From Apostichopus japonicus (lineage: Eukaryota > Echinodermata > Holothuroidea > Aspidochirotida > Stichopodidae), in NCBI RefSeq assembly GCF_037975245.1, contig NC_092579.1, positions 13,684,678 to 13,748,677 of the forward strand: a stretch of 64,000 nt of DNA, given 5' to 3'. Shown piece by piece: positions 1 through 16,100 of the stretch. The translations under genes were made by a program, and so were the position numbers. The notes under the pieces are model-generated. The model had not been told where the DNA came from, ran no database searches, and was given only the letters and a program-made list of their open reading frames with translations. Positions within the stretch are counted from its first letter, which is position 1. Each line of letters opens with the position of its first letter.

Positions 1-142
1 TTAGTCTAAATTTAGCTGGGATGTAGAAAGATTCACTAATATGTAAACAAAGACTACTTCATTATACAATGATGCACTAATGTTAACAAATTTAGACTCA
101 ATAAATGAAGGAGTTATATATATACATTATATATACGGAAAT

Positions 143-442
<300 letters not shown>

Positions 443-2695
443 TTATCTTCACTTCCCTGTGCGTTTGATTGTTGACTTCGAAAGCTTTCATTTCCTATTT
501 TTACACCACAAAATATTGGTTGTACTTCCCTTATTAGCAAAGAAATTTATAGAATACCTCTGAATCAGGATACCATGCTTCATACGATATAACAACATGC
601 ACTTGTCCAACGGAATTGTGTATGTTTTTAAAGGTGGTGTCTTACCCTTTGTCTGACGTCTGTATTTACATAGTTTAAATCCAATACTATATGGCAGACA
701 ATACATGTGTTCTTTCCTGTGTTGCGTCGGAAATCTGGGCACTGCCAAGTAAATTATTTAGCCTTAGTATTGTGGTTGAACAATTATGAGTCATTCCGTA
801 AATTTTGGGTCAAGATTACAAATATGTGAGCGTGGGTTTGGTTGTCCTTGCTGTACACACAGAGAAAAGTTATTATTTGAAGAAAAAATGACCAAATGGC
901 ACACTTTATTTTCTACTATAATGACAGTAATACTCCATTTGGCTAGACATTTCTTTGATCGAAATTAAAGTTGCTCAAAATTTGGCTAGCAACAAATTTA
1001 TGTGGTCTTTTAAATTTTGTAACGATTAGTTAATTAATATTATATTATGTGTGTTACCTTGCTGCTTTTAATTAGCAAATAAAATTGCTGATAATCAGCA
1101 ACCCAGTGACATGTGATCGCCGAAACTGTCACAAAGTGAGGCACACTAGATTATGGAATGACCCAAAATGTAAATGTACGTAGTATGTGAATAGTCTGTC
1201 GTCTGCATACTGTAAAATGCAACAAAGGTCCCTCGGCATTCACCTACACGTGCAGCGACCGACTTACATATTCAACCGTCAGCTAGGCGTCAGTATCCTT
1301 ACATATTCTTTACGAAAAGTCACCGAAGATAGAAACCCAATCATTTCCCCTTTTCTTTCTTTCGTGGTTTAGTTACCGTACTCCACGGAAGATGGTTTTA
1401 CCAAGGCTGGGGAGGCTTCTCACCCCTCCCCACCCCCACCCCCACCCCCGATTGATGTTAGCACCCATTTCCTCTGGCTAGTTCCTGTTTAGTTTTGTAT
1501 GCTTCCATTCTGAATAATTTGCTTGCCTTCTCTGCATCTTTCCAGCTTTCCCTCTATTTATTATGTTTTTTTTTTAAATTTATATCCGCCAGCCTGCAGG
1601 AGCTGTGCTCGAACAGGTTTGTCCTCCACCACCCCATCCCACCCCCCTCTCACACCAGAACACCAAACTTGCAACTCTCAATCCCTGCAGTCGTCTTAGA
1701 TCGAGACTTGTATAACAACTGTGTGATCATCAAGGTGAATATAGTTCTACCAAGAGTCCCTCCCCTTCAAGAGCAAGGAATAGATAGATATATGTATACA
1801 AATGTGATCCTCAGATGTAAATTGTAGAACGAACAAGACTGTTACATTTGGCATTCAATAACGAACAAGCAACAACGTCCCCGGTAATTCTAAGTGATCG
1901 ATATTATTTCAACTTTATAAGGGAACATAACAAACATAACACACCAACAAAGGCAGACAAAAGATCTAATCTATACCGTAAGCGGTTTTGGATTCTTTGG
2001 TCTGATCTAATAGGTCGATGAGTCTTTTTGTGTGTTTGCTTCTTGTCGCCGTGTTAATGTTTTATTGGTTCTTCTTTCTTTCCATTCTTAATTCTTTTCT
2101 TTCTTTTTCCATGCCTGTTCATTTTCTTTTCTTTCAGTGACCGAGAGAAACGATAAAAGACTTCAGTCCGTTTTTTTGTTGTTGAAAGATTGCATTATAC
2201 CAAAAGAAAATGCATAAGAATGAAAGAAAACTTGATTCGGGTAAGAGGAAGACGAATAAAATTCCAGTAAACCTATAAAATTTCTAAAATTTCACAAGGA
2301 AAAATGTACGGTGCCGTATATGTTAGTCTTCGCCAATGCCATAGATTCGGAAAACGGAGGAAGTGGGCAGTGACCCGGAAGTGGGTCAATGTTAGCAAAA
2401 TCTGTTGACAGGCTTATAGTAGATTATACGTAGTCGCGAACTTGTTTATTTGATTGAAGCGGAATATATAGGAACAGGTGAAGTATAAATATGTTTCCAC
2501 GGGACGTTTAATTAGACGTTACATAAGGACAATATTTTACGCTGACCTGGGCATTGAACATTGATATCATCTGCGAATTTCCGAACTTAAAATGTGTGCG
2601 ACTGAATAATGACCCGCATAAACGGTAACTTTTATCGTCACTTCAGTACACACACACACACACACATACACCTACATTATATATATATATGTACA

Positions 2696-2729
<34 letters not shown>

Positions 2730-5030
2730 GCATAACTTTCTTTGAAATGTTACATACATTCATTTACAAAATTACCCCTTTTAGACCGACGGTAATTGGC
2801 CTGCCAGTAACAGATTCACAATTCAGTTTCGTTTTCGGAGATGATCAGAATCTATTCAGCGAGCATATATAGCTATTCCACCTTGCCAACTATAGTGGTT
2901 GTATATGACTACATCGAAACGTACTTAAAAACAGAATTAAATTAAATCACAAAATATGAAATTAACAATCAAATTTGATTCAAAATTGTAAGACAGCGTT
3001 GGCGTTATAACTATTATTTTTTCATCCAAGGAATTTGATAAGCCTGAACAGTTTTGAATGAAACTCATGTTTTGCTACGCTAAAGCTTTACAATCAGTAC
3101 TGATGTATACTGCGACTTAATTGACCTATTTGCATACACCGTATGGTAATTTTGACGAGGAACTTAAAAGGCCGTAACAGCGTAAAAGGTCTGTGACTAA
3201 TATTTTAGCTTACGGCGGAAAAATGGGGGAAAAGAAATGTCTGAAATTCTAGAAATGAAAATACTGCAATAAGTTATGTGATCAACATTGACGGGCATAT
3301 AGGTAGTATTCATCACACAATTTATACATCACAAACTGCAAAGCCTGACCACTTAGTCCAGTATGTATAAGCCTACGTATTCTCGCAGACATCGAGGTTA
3401 AATATACTGTGCAAACATCATTTTAGACGTATGCACAGTCTAAATGGAGATCCCTTGCCCGTGACAACACACTATATGTACTGACCGACTGATATATAAC
3501 AGAAAGCAAGCACACTGCTGGCGTTAACCAATAACGGTAATTACCCGCACAGCTACTGTACGTATAAGGTATAATGGCAAACATGCACACAATAAGCTAC
3601 TACCTGCACTGCATTATTAAAGACAGTATAGTACTAGTAGTATATACCGCTCTATTTGTAACGCACACAACGCTATTGTGACTGTAGCCTTTTATGTAAA
3701 ACTGAAGATTTACTTAGAAGACCAGAGACTTTATCGAGAATTTTTGCTCCTATACGCAGAAATGTGTATGAATATACATTTGATGTAAAGGTATTAGTAT
3801 TATATAATATTACATGGTAAACCAAAACCGGCTATAGATATAATGAAATATATACTGAATATAGCAGTCGAAAAGGTACATTATTTGTTTCCATAGTAAC
3901 AAAATTTACCGTACACGGCTTTGCAATTGCCACTTTTGGTTTCGCGGTTTTCACAGTAAACAGGGATATTGCGCAAAACAAGAAAAAAAAGAAGGTTGGG
4001 CTCAGTATTAAAGTCATCGTATAAACTTAAAGAAAATGGATATTCTTACAACATGTATGATCATACTATGAATGTCGTCCAAGCTCTTTTCTACAGGATC
4101 ACATATTTAGACTTGAGTTGCGATAAACATGTCTGCTTTAAGCAAAACTTCAATGGTTTATAGCCCTGGTATTTCAACAGCTTTTGTTTGGTGACCCAAA
4201 TATTTCATGAACATGGCGACCCTCTTAGTGAGAATATTGTGGCAATGAGGAGGGGGGTCTACGGGGAGGAGGTGTCCCCGGGCCATACCCTTTAAGAACA
4301 TTTTTAATATGATTAAGAGTTCTTGGTTGCAAAAAGGCCGGTTAGGCTATATTTTGCACCTCTTGAAGTAATTATCAAGATTTCATGATTTTCAGAGTTT
4401 TCCCCCCACGAACATCGACAATTCCGTTTTCCTTCCGAATCGGGTTGACGACCAAAAAAAAAAAAAAATGGGCGACCCTAAGAAGGGACTACCCCAGGGG
4501 TTTAGCACAAAATCAACACAAGCGGAAACGGCAATTGTAGTTATACCGCGGTATAGCCGCAAGATAAACTTTCATTATATATACGTGCGAGTACCAAAAA
4601 TCAGCTCTGCAGTACATATTGTCCAGATTAGGCTGCTATAACTTCGCGAATGGTAGATTCTGAAGAGATGATTTGCGATAACAGGGGGTTGGGGGGGGGG
4701 GGTTCAAGGGGGTAGTACTAAATGTAACCAGTTATTAGGCTAGGTTGGTGGGAAGGTGCGATAGTAGAGTCGAGACAGGTAAGAGAGGAGCTAATTAAAT
4801 ATTCTCGGTCTCAACAACGTTGTATAGCCCGAATGGAAAGATATATATCGTCGTAATTCGTCCCATCTTTAGCTGTAGCAGAAATAAACTCGCATTTTCC
4901 GCACGCATGATGGCTGGATATAGATAAAGTCTTCTAACAAAACAAAATATATTGCAATTAGTTCTTGAATTGTGAATTCGTGAACAAATGTACTGTAGTT
5001 CGGGTCTTGTACCGAATCCCACAAAAAAAA
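443..5030. other. No recognisable gene
   Basis: AT-rich noncoding DNA with only short scattered open frames. It holds a CA run at about 2648-2667 next to interrupted TA runs (2677-2730), a C-rich stretch at 1422-1448, and a G tract at 4684-4702. A possible dispersed repeat lies at 4172-4500 and is described separately. Confidence 0.6.
4172..4500. repeat. Possible dispersed repeat related to 21110-21360
   Basis: G/C-rich patches with landmarks shared in the same order with 21110-21360: AGAGTTTT followed by a pyrimidine run, a CGAAT word, then TGACGACC/TGATGACC and a GACCCTAA-type tail. Similarity is patchy by eye, so this may be an old transposon family or coincidence. Confidence 0.3.
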
Positions 5031-5040
5031 AAAAAAAAAA

Positions 5041-5275
5041 TTATTGACTTTGTATTAAATGTTTAAATAAAGCTTTGTAAATTTCATTTGACTCTAGATA
5101 GAAAGGTCACTTAGTGCACAGAGTAAGGGAATAACCCATACTTTTGTTTTATATGTTATTAACTTTGTATTAAATCTTCAAATAAAAAGTTTTGTAAATT
5201 TCATTGACTCTATATAGAAAGGTCATTTAGTGCACAAAAGTTAGGGAATTACCCACTCTTTTATTGTACATGTCT
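5041..5275. repeat. Tandem duplication of about 117 bp
   Basis: Two adjacent copies. The first (from 5041) has TTATTGACTTTGTATTAAAT, then GACTCTAGATAGAAAGGTCA and TTAGTGCACA. The second (from about 5158) repeats these with a few substitutions and indels. Confidence 0.8.
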
Positions 5276-5843
5276 TGCTTTTGTGACCTATGTATAAGGA
5301 AAACTGACCGGTAGTATGATGCAATAGAATTATTATACTCCGTGTTCATACCGTATGGTGTGGCTCATCTAAACATTCTTTCATTTTCCACATAATTTGA
5401 ATTCACTGAAATTGTCAATATAGCATTTCAAGCAAAAGTGTCTCATTATCATAATGTTGTGTGTATCCTTACAGATATATCTGCATCTCCTACATTATGC
5501 GCATATATACTGTTGCGTGATTCTTGTAACTAGGAACATTTTGTAGCAAAAAATATTGCGTCAGAAAACTGCTCATATATGTAGTTGAACGCAACTGTCT
5601 TAGCCTATATCAATATAAATGTATTGTTTAAGTCATATTTGATATTGAAATAGCACAATGTCTTTCACTTTTTATGAACCAACGCAACGCAATAAAAAGT
5701 ACATCCTTTTGTGGGACACGGTGTTGGATTACAACAAGATTAATAACACATACATTAAAGAAGTATATTCAAATTGTAGAATATATAACCTCATTGAGGC
5801 TCAGTTCGGGAGAGTGGCATATATTCAAGCATACGTTATGTAA

Positions 5844-5875
<32 letters not shown>

Positions 5876-8800
5876 CGCATGGCTGTATAATAACGACGCC
5901 ATATTCTAACGTAATTACACACATAACTATAAACAAAATTATGACTTGTTCGTTTCATTTAATTCTTTACATGTTATATAGTTTATTCCAAACGAAATAT
6001 TCTGCATTTAATTATAAGTACCGTGACCCATATCACTCTTGGTAGAGTTATTTATTGAGATTCGTCTTGAGTGACGAACTGTAGTATAATTGCGGCCCGA
6101 CTAATTATCTAAACTGATCTTTTTTCTTCTTCCTTTTTCATCTTTTTGCTTAATTGGTCATGTACTGGAATTAAAATAGGTAAAGACATAGTTAAAACGA
6201 TGGACTTATAAAACTGACCTACGAGAATCGTATTGGGAGTATCATATACATAACAATGCACGCGCGCCCACTACTACTATGACGTCATAAAATGACACGT
6301 AACAAACTCTGCCTCGGTTTGTACAGGGCCTAGTTACACGAAAATAAACTGATCTTTTGGTGATGGGTATCCAGAAAATGCAAGAAAATGGATACGTACA
6401 CCGTATGTTGGTCAAGTTGTTTGATGAAAAACGACATTTGGAATAAATTAAGGAACATTTTGCAATTCATGACAACACTTCGTTTCTGGGTACAAACACC
6501 TGCTATAAATATCTATGAATTTGTGTAGCACTTTGATTATTTTGCATAGCAATTATAGATCTGCGAGACCAAGATACGGTTATTTTACACTTGTAAAATT
6601 ATTCCATGCATAACATACACATATTTCTGTTATAATATATATTGATAAATTATATATAAATATATATCGAAATAGGTCATGTTAATATGTGAACGTATAT
6701 AGGTCGCTGTAACAACAAAATAACGCCAATAGGTATCAAATCCCATCCATGTACAGTATGACCAAAATGAAAGTGGTCAATAACCTAGTTACGATATGTA
6801 AATGTGTTATAAACAAGGTTCTACAGTACTATGTGTTAAATTTATAGACTCATATAATGATGCGCGTTTCTAATTACACCAAATGTGCTGAGATGTATTG
6901 TGACTAATTAATTCTCGTTTTGTTATTTACATTTAATCATTTTACAATGACTATGATGCTCGTATACTACACCAAAATCACAAAGAAGTATAGGCTAGAA
7001 GGCAAAAAAAGACGTATTTATTCATAAAATTAATTCTATAAAGCGGGGGATTAATATGTTTAGAATTCCCCACAAAGTTATAGTGTGAACTAAAAATCTA
7101 TACAGGCCTAGTTGAAGACGAATAACGTGGGTTAAAAAAAATCATAGGATATCATAATTAACAACTTTAATTCTCAAATTTCAAATTTGACGAGTAAAAC
7201 CTGTATAGGAACATTAGTCCGACCACAAGACCTAAATCTGATATATACAGCGTATCTCAGCTGTTTGTCACACTAATGCAAGAGCCAGGGAGCTACCATT
7301 AATGGTAACTCCTTGCAGGGTATACTGCCGGAGATACAATTACAGTAGAACATCGGAAAACATGCATACCAATGGGGCGATAGGTTATGCTTAAATGTGT
7401 CAAGATTAAATGTGTCAAGATGAAACTATCAGCCGTTACTTTTCAAAAACATAAAAAATAAAAGTATTGTATTACAAACAAAGCTGCCCAAGAAATTTGG
7501 CGGTATACTTGAAGGGTAAATAAAAATCATCTTAATCAACTCTGCATATGTTTCTACCAAACTCAGAATATATCTAAGTATCTCGCTACGAAACGCAGAT
7601 TGTTAAAAAATTTCGGAATGGTATCTATACTCCAGAAGTATACGATAAAGTAGGCGGTGACACGATAGTGGGTTAGAACGGAGGCAGTCATGATACGGTA
7701 CTCTAAAATTTACCAACTTTTGACGGTTATGGTAGATAGTTGGGAAAGGACATGACTTGAATGGAGATAGGGATAAGTGAGGAATGAAGTAAATAAATAT
7801 ACACGGCATGTAATGACACACGAGAACTGTTAGTGTAGGTATGCGGTATTTAAATTACATGCACATTTATATGTATAGGCTACACAATAGCCACTAAATA
7901 TATATATACCTATACGATCGCTCGCTATACAGAGCAGAGGCAGACAATCCATCACGTGATATGTCCTGTGACGGACTTGCGCAAAACAAGCCTATACATA
8001 TAGTATTCTGCAAAGTAATACCGGGATTATATACGGGTACTATAGGTTACTGAATGACCGCCATCAATGAACACGGGATACATTCTCAATAGTTATCTCT
8101 TCTCCGCATATAGTAACACAATTCTATAGATGCCTTTAATTATATTATATAGGCTAATTACATAGCATTTACCGTAAGGTGTGCATTCGGTTTCCTTCAT
8201 ACATGAACGAACTTTCTTCAATCCGGCACGGAAGGTTTTTTCTCAGTTTTCATATAAATAATCAGTTTTCGCTTGGTCATAATGTTACGTAATGCAGCCA
8301 TCGTCAACTTGTCAAATTGTCATCCGTTATAGAAGAACTTAATTAAATGCAAACTAATTGGCTTCATTCACGAAATTACTGAAAAGTTTCTCAATATTCA
8401 TTATAAATCCGCAACATTGACTTGTTCATACCGATGTCCCGTATGTGACTTAATTGCAACAATGACAAAATACCACCTGCTGTCGTATCTGTTGCAATTG
8501 TATCTTTCTTTCGCGATTTTGTTCTGCTTTTTTCATTTTTTTCCCCTTCTTCTTCTTCTTCTTTTTCCTATTGGGACGTTAAAAAAACGACCCGTGTGTA
8601 AATCATGTTTGAAAACAATTCGCACGGAAAGTTTTTTTTTTGGTTTTGGTATAACTATCACCGCACACAACATGCAATAACTATACGGCCATTTTAGTCG
8701 CCGGTATCAAAATAAAGTCACCTTCGAAAAGTGTTTTTACCTTCTTCAAAGTGTGCGTACATAATACAGTCGCAATGACACCCGTTCCAATAGCATGCAT

Positions 8801-10030
8801 AGGCCTATATAGATGCGATCAAGCGAGGTTTTATTGGAAATTCTCCGTGTAATTACATACAGCACATGGTGGCACTCACTTGCACGTACATATATAGCTT
8901 CGAGCCAGGTAAGAGAGGACCGAAATACAATAAATAATGTCTTTCATCAGAATGAAACACTGAATGTCATTCTGAATACGATTAGGCGCACACCATGGCG
9001 CGAGTTCTTTCTGTTAAAGGATTTATACAGTAACTATAGTTAACATTTACTATGTACGCTATGTGTACATTTTTAAGCTCCTCTTCCCCTTTCTCATACT
9101 TGTATTGCAAATGCAACGTTGATAGTTGAATTGCTAATTTCGTTGTCGTCTTGTTTAATTTTTCAACCTTTTCTTATCTCTCATTCGTAGTAAATTGGAC
9201 AACAGTGTACTCAGAATTACAACAACGCCATTACCGTAGTAGTTTTCTGTCAAATTATTTCTAAGAAAACAAAAAGTTGGGAATTAAAATCAGCAAATAA
9301 ACGAGTTGCTTACGGCTTTTTCTGTATGATATATGGTAAAAATTGCGACCTTCTTAATAACATATAAACTCACATGGTTTTACGTACGATATACTTACTG
9401 TTTATATACTTGTTATAGTCTAACACTGACTTGATTCCCACAAGGAAGGCATTGATGACAATGTGTAAACCACGTAGGCTACTTCGAACAATATAAGCCA
9501 CACACTAATATGTTATACGAATCTCGTAAATATGTGTATAGGCTGATATATACTAACAGCGTACACATTCAAAGCCAAGATTCCGAGAACCACCAGCACA
9601 TGTGGTATTTAATATGTCATTTGATGGGTATCTGTAATTTAGTCATTCCAATTTTCAAGATTAAAAAATGATTCATTGCTTTAATAGTAAGCCCCCGTTC
9701 GTTTTAAATTGCATATTTTGTTTTCTTTCTTTCTTTACACAATTTAAATCGATAATGTTTCTCAATAATTGACGTAATGGGAAATGACGTTAACGCTACA
9801 ACTTATTATTATTATTGTAGGACGACTTGTAATTTCGTGTACAGCTTACATCATACATGCTCATTATGACTAGTTTGTCAATAGGACTATAGCAAGCAAC
9901 ATCAGTCTACGACACTAAGTTTCGTTAACGAAATAGTTGCATGCTTTTCATAACCTTTACACACATCAGTACTATTTTAACGAGCAAAATTCACCATACT
10001 TTATTTTATTTTTTAATTTCTTTATTTTTT
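5276..10030. other. No recognisable gene
   Basis: AT-rich, no exon-like open frame. It contains a short TA run (5844-5876) and a perfect 14-bp palindrome TACCATTAATGGTA at 7294-7307 inside a longer imperfect hairpin. The rest shows nothing I can name. Confidence 0.55.
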
Positions 10031-10069
10031 TATCCTGCATTTGCATACATACACACACACACATATATA

Positions 10070-10073
<4 letters not shown>

Positions 10074-10152
<79 letters not shown>
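10074..10152. repeat. (TA)n microsatellite
   Basis: About 79 bp of nearly pure TA preceded by a CA run (10050-10062). Short CCTGCAT/ATGCAGG words lie on either side. The overlapping open frames are artefacts of the repeat. Confidence 0.9.
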
Positions 10153-10155
<3 letters not shown>

Positions 10156-13100
10156 GGTATACTGTATAATCTAATAAACATAACTATCACCGATACATAC
10201 AGTATATATTCCTTAGTGACTGTATCATTCAACAATGTCTGAATCATAGAATCGACTTGACAGATCCAGAAGGCTAAATGTTTTAACATTACATTAATTA
10301 TGGAAAACTGCAACAGGAGAGCTTGTAAGAATGTCACTAATTTCAAATGATGAATGTATTACATATGGTAAAATATCAAATAAATCAATAAAGATAAAGA
10401 GAAACATCTATATTCTCAAATCGTCTGCTCTAATCCAATCGTGGGCGGGGACTCTATTTGAAAAAAAAAGCCAAGGTTTCCGAGAAACCCTCTCTTAAAA
10501 TTCATTCCTTTTATATTGCTTTTCGTTTTATCTCTTTTATATATTTATTTATTGGGTATGTTTGTTGGGTGTTTTTTTTTATCCATTTATTTCTCCTCTC
10601 TTCTTCTCTCTCACAGGTCTGCAGTACCTGTGTATATAAAGTATACCCTACATATTTTGCAAAGTCATCGTAAGAGCTGCCGCTAAAAAAAAAACGTAAT
10701 TCTGTGCCTCCTAATAATTCTGGGGAAAATCACTTGAAAAAGGATTTATTTTACATAGTGAAAATTATGTCATCATTTATAATGAAAAAAAAAAGGAAAA
10801 AAAAAAAAAGGTTGAATGAGGCCCCGTTTCCCTCTCCATGATTTGTATTTTACTTTATTACTTATTAATGTTAAGTTTTGTATAAAAAAAAAGACCATGT
10901 TATACACGGGTCAATATATTTGTACAGAACCACGGTACATGGTGAAAACCCCGGGAACTGCATTTTAGAACGAGTACAGAGGGATGGGCAAGTCTCAGTC
11001 GGCTGCAGACCTAACACACACAGTGCACACACATACCAGAGTAGCAGCTCCCTGCACACACACGCACACCACAACGTATTCAATCATGTACTACAAGTTA
11101 ACTACGTTATAAGATAAAAAATAGTCCTTTAAAATTTGTTGAATACATTTGTTATACATTTCCGCTATTCCTAGACATCTGAATTTGTTATTATAATTTC
11201 TGCAGGTGCAAGAGAGAAGGACTCAGCGGTCATGAGCTGATTTACGCCATGAATGGAGCATTTCCATTTTTTCAGCTCATTTAAATACCGAATTTAATTG
11301 AAACTTCGTTGCATCACCATTATCTTTCTCAGTAAGCCCGGCGGGATGAGGGGGAGTGGGGTGGGGGATAGGTGGGTGGATGGGTTGGAAGTGAAACTAC
11401 AACATGAGTTTGCTGGACTGTTTGTCTGCTAATAACGGTATCGAAACACGTCTCCGTTAAATGAGTAAAGAAAGTGACGAGAATGAAAAAAAAAACATTG
11501 CAAACCACATATGCACATAATGACTTATCTAACACTTAATAATGTTGAGGAATATCTTTGAGTCGGCCATAGTGACCAAAGTCATACAGCTAAAAGAGCT
11601 AAGACATTAGAAATGGTCTATTGCCAACCATTTGTGGGTTGGCACTAACTGGTGAGTTATTTTCTATACAGAATACTGAGTCTACAAACACACACACATA
11701 TATATACACTGTTTTCAAATCTCTGAACTATACGTTGTAATTTGATAATTGTATTCATTGCTCTACGAGTTCGATGACGTAGCAGGTGGTATTCAGAGTA
11801 GTATTAAAATTGATCTTCCCTCTGTAGGAGTATGCAGGTAGGGTAAGACACTGATTAAGTCAAAATACAGGTTGTTACTGTCGTGGTTCACACGTACAGT
11901 ACATAGAACATACTCCCATCACATACACCCAATACATCACAATCCCATCCAGACCCTTAATCCTACCAATAACACACACTGAGACGTTACCTACATCTGT
12001 CTATAACCACATGCCATCAATTTATCATATATCACTCCGGATTTATGTATTACATATTGCCAAAAATAGATACAAGTTAACCTTCACGATATTATACGCT
12101 TGAATCATTTTTGTCTTCTTGGAACCAGACAAAAAAAAAATCAACTGAAACCAAACCGATTTACAATAAAGTCTTTAATTCTTTCAATGTTAGATGTCGG
12201 CACTATATGTAAAATGAGTGCTTTATTTACAACACGCTATAGCGACTCACTGTCATTACACCAAACTAAAGATTACTCTATATATCATCAACATGTATTT
12301 TAGGCTCGTCGATTAAACCAGCGTTTTGAGTTGATTTTCATCAAGTTTTCGATACCAAAATGCCAAAATTATACCGTTCAGTAACTCGAATATTGTCAAA
12401 ACTCATATTAGAACTGACGAAGTTAAAAGTTCTTTGTTTCCTTCTTTTTAAACTTAATTTTTCCAAACTGTTGCTCGAGTGGAATTAATACCCTGGCATG
12501 ACTCGCGAGAAGTGCACATGGTTAAATTATTACATATATCAGACGCCAAAAGTCGCTTCCATTACGGTACGTTCTACAAAACGCATTTGCATTGATGATT
12601 TTTAGAAGAAGAACGATGATACGCGGCAGGTATATAACACGTATATATTATGCTACCATAATAGCTTCCTACCATGCATTTTTCTCTCACTAAACGTTAA
12701 TTAACAAAGTTACTTTTCCCATGGTGTACACGCCTTTAAATACTTTTTTTCAACCACAATTTATGTCATACATGGGATGATAAGACCATTCGGTGCAAAT
12801 TTAATTCTTTTGTTTTTCTCTATAATCCTCATATTGTATTCGTACCAAAAGAAAGAAAGAAAATAATAATAATAATAATATAGTTTGTTAGAACCAAAAC
12901 TTCCTGGAACGGTTACAGTAGTCAAGAAACGTAAGTTCGCATTGAAAATGATCCATCTAAATTCAGTATCGGTTCCATAGTACCAGCGGAATTTAAAGAG
13001 CAATTCTCCAATGATCTCAGCAGGAGACAAACGGGTTTCACAAGAGCATGAACATGAATGGCTGCTATAAGTCTCAATATTTCTCAATGTTCGTGATGTA

Positions 13101-16100
13101 TTTTTACGCTTCCTCGCACAACCATTGTCACCAACTGATACGATACGGGTTATATATATATATATTCGAGTCATACCAGTAATTTCGAAATTTATAAATT
13201 TGATGTGCTCTCATACAATACCTAGACCTGTATAGAGTTATAAAACACAATACCACGTGTAACTATATCTTGTAGCGTTTGAAAAAACTTCTTTTTTATT
13301 CATCGTATTGAATAATTATGGTAAAATAATAACAAAAACAAAATTCTGATAGTATAAAACCGCTTTCTCCATACTTTTGTCTCAGTGACATAGCCTTATT
13401 GACAATTGTCAACAGTTTACTTATAAATTTGAAAACCTAAACAATTTTGCATTTCAGCGAAAACTAAACAGTTCATGTCACATCCCTTCAAAATTTTTGG
13501 AGGTCGAACATAAATTCCCTTCACCTGCTTCCGAATTTGCCAATGTCTGCAACTTCTTTTTTTTTTTTTTAGGCCTTCCAGGGTATGTATTTGCCTGTTC
13601 GCATGTTTACTTATCGACACTTCCGTGGAATTAAATACACATAAAAGATCCACATCATATGTACAATAATAATAGACCTTTACTATTGTATAATTTTATT
13701 TTAGTTCTTCAACATATTCCTCCTTTTACTTGAGTTTATCCTACTTCAATACAAAGTGAATATTTTGTTGTTCAGGTCTAGTGTTATCTCGACCTTTTTT
13801 TTTTTTTTTTTTTTTTTGGGCGGTCGCTCTTGAGAGCCTCTTCAAATAGAAAATACCACTACAGCGCATGCACTACAGTGGTGTACAAAGCACTATTCTA
13901 ACATGATCAGGTGGTGTTTTATGCAGGTTAATGCCTTTAACGATGGTTCTCCATATTACTAGCATTGGTTGTATGTATATACGTATGTGTGTGCGTGTGT
14001 GAGTGTGTATGTACAGCCTGCCTATTGGAGGCCCTGTCAATAACCGCGAACATTGAGGATTATTACAATACAGTGGGTACTAACAACTGTAGCGGAGATA
14101 CAAACAGATTATTTGGTAACCGCACGCAAATCAATAATCGCATTCTCTACAAAGCTACAAGGTACTGGATTTTTCACACCGCAGTGAGCCGTGTATTTGA
14201 GTAATGGAATCGTGCTTGGAATTCGTAGAAAACGCTAGGATTTACTGCAGAAATGGGCAAAATATTTCCTCAATTTAGTGGAACATTATATCTGGAATTT
14301 TCCTAACATTTAAATAAAATGTATGAAAACAGAAATGATGAGAAGAAGAAAAAAAAAACACCGGTGTGTTCCACATATACTAATTAAATATAACAGGCAT
14401 TTTCAGAAAAAAAAGTTCGTTGGTTATCATTTCCAAATTGATGGATTAGGATAAAATCGTACTTGTGATTAATGTCTCTTTTGTTATCTTCATCTTAGAA
14501 GACGTCAACAAAACAGGTCATGCCGTTCAAACATGAAAGGTACAACCTGTTTTCGCTTCGTGCAAGTTTCTATATTAATACCGTTTGCGTTAACGGCAAG
14601 GGACACTGTCAACGTTGCCTTAGCTATATAGGCTTTACATTATCTTAACCACGTATGGTTCTTTGACATTTCACGTTAGTTAGTTCCTCTGCCTTGCAAA
14701 ATAACAAAATTACCGCATGAATGGGTCGTACCTAAGATATTACAAAAGGACTGCTACCCACGGTTTTGTAGCCATCTATAGTGTTATTACGTATGCAAAT
14801 GACCTCGTATGTCCACTTAAAGTTAATGACACAAACCGAGACTCGGAAATGCCAAAAAGAAAGAAAAAAATTCTTATTACGTTTGCGGTAACAAAATCAT
14901 ATTCGTTTTTTTTTTTTTTTTTTTTTTTAATTACGTTATCATTGTTTTTTTTTTGCATCCAGGCAGATGTGGAAATTGACGTTATCCGTATGGAGTTGAA
15001 GAGGAGGGGTGGGGGAGGGCGGGGAAACCTATAACAGTTTGATAAGCCTATTGTTCTGTTTGTCAAATAGCAACATTCTTGTCACTTTTTATAGAATTCT
15101 GTACGCATCAGTAATATTGAAGATATGGTTCGTACCTTCGAGCACACTATAATATACTGTCCATACGAAAATATCGCTACAAACATTCATACATGTCACA
15201 AGGCTCACACGACAAAATCAGGATCGATCCACCCACATTAAATATGTAGAAATAACGAAAGTACTCAGAAAATGAGTACTTTTCTTGACGAAACTCAATT
15301 TCACTGCACGTTTTAACGCCTTCTGTGGGGGTTTCCAAGTTGTGTTTACCTGTGCATTTGATAAGGCATGAATAAATAAAAATGCTCGAATAAAAACTAA
15401 TTAAAAAAATAACAAATACGGGATAGCTAAGATAACAACAGCATTATCGCCAACAAGTGGAATACTGGCTTAACACTGAACATATACCCGCTGTCTGTGC
15501 GACGACTACGGTATATTTACACCGTCAGTGGCCAGGCCGACCTCCCTTCACTTATTCTATTGTCAAAAAGACAAAAACGAACAGCTTGTCTGCATACCCA
15601 GGAATACCAACGAAAAACCATAAAAGCAAAATTTTAGTCATTAATGACTAGAAATACGTAAGTGTAGGAAACCGGAAGCAATGTTGGGAGAATTATTTCT
15701 ATTTTTAGCCGGAAATCTAAAAATAAACACTTAAAAATGCAATATTTTACACAGAAATTTGACGACTACAATGGTACAGAATGTGCTCGTATGCCGTAGA
15801 AAAGGAAAAATCATTCGGTTTTAAATTTGCCACTCTTCTTCTTTGTAACTTGACGTTAGGTGACATTGAAAAATGTTAAATGCTTAAGTACATAGCCACA
15901 TTTTTGCCTTTAACATTTATTCCTTTTTTTTTCCTGCGTTTTTTTTCCATATCATCCTTTTATTGAATACATGCGAATGTGAGTGTCATTCGAAAGCACA
16001 GTAATGGACTCTTCGTTAGTGACGTAAACTTTGACTACTTACATCATTTGGAAGTATTATGAAGCACTTTCTGTCTCTCTCTCTCTCTCTCTCGCAAACA

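Noticed and set aside
12761-13174. 137-codon minus-strand open frame
   Set aside because: Contains a run of Tyr from an AAT microsatellite and no recognisable motif.
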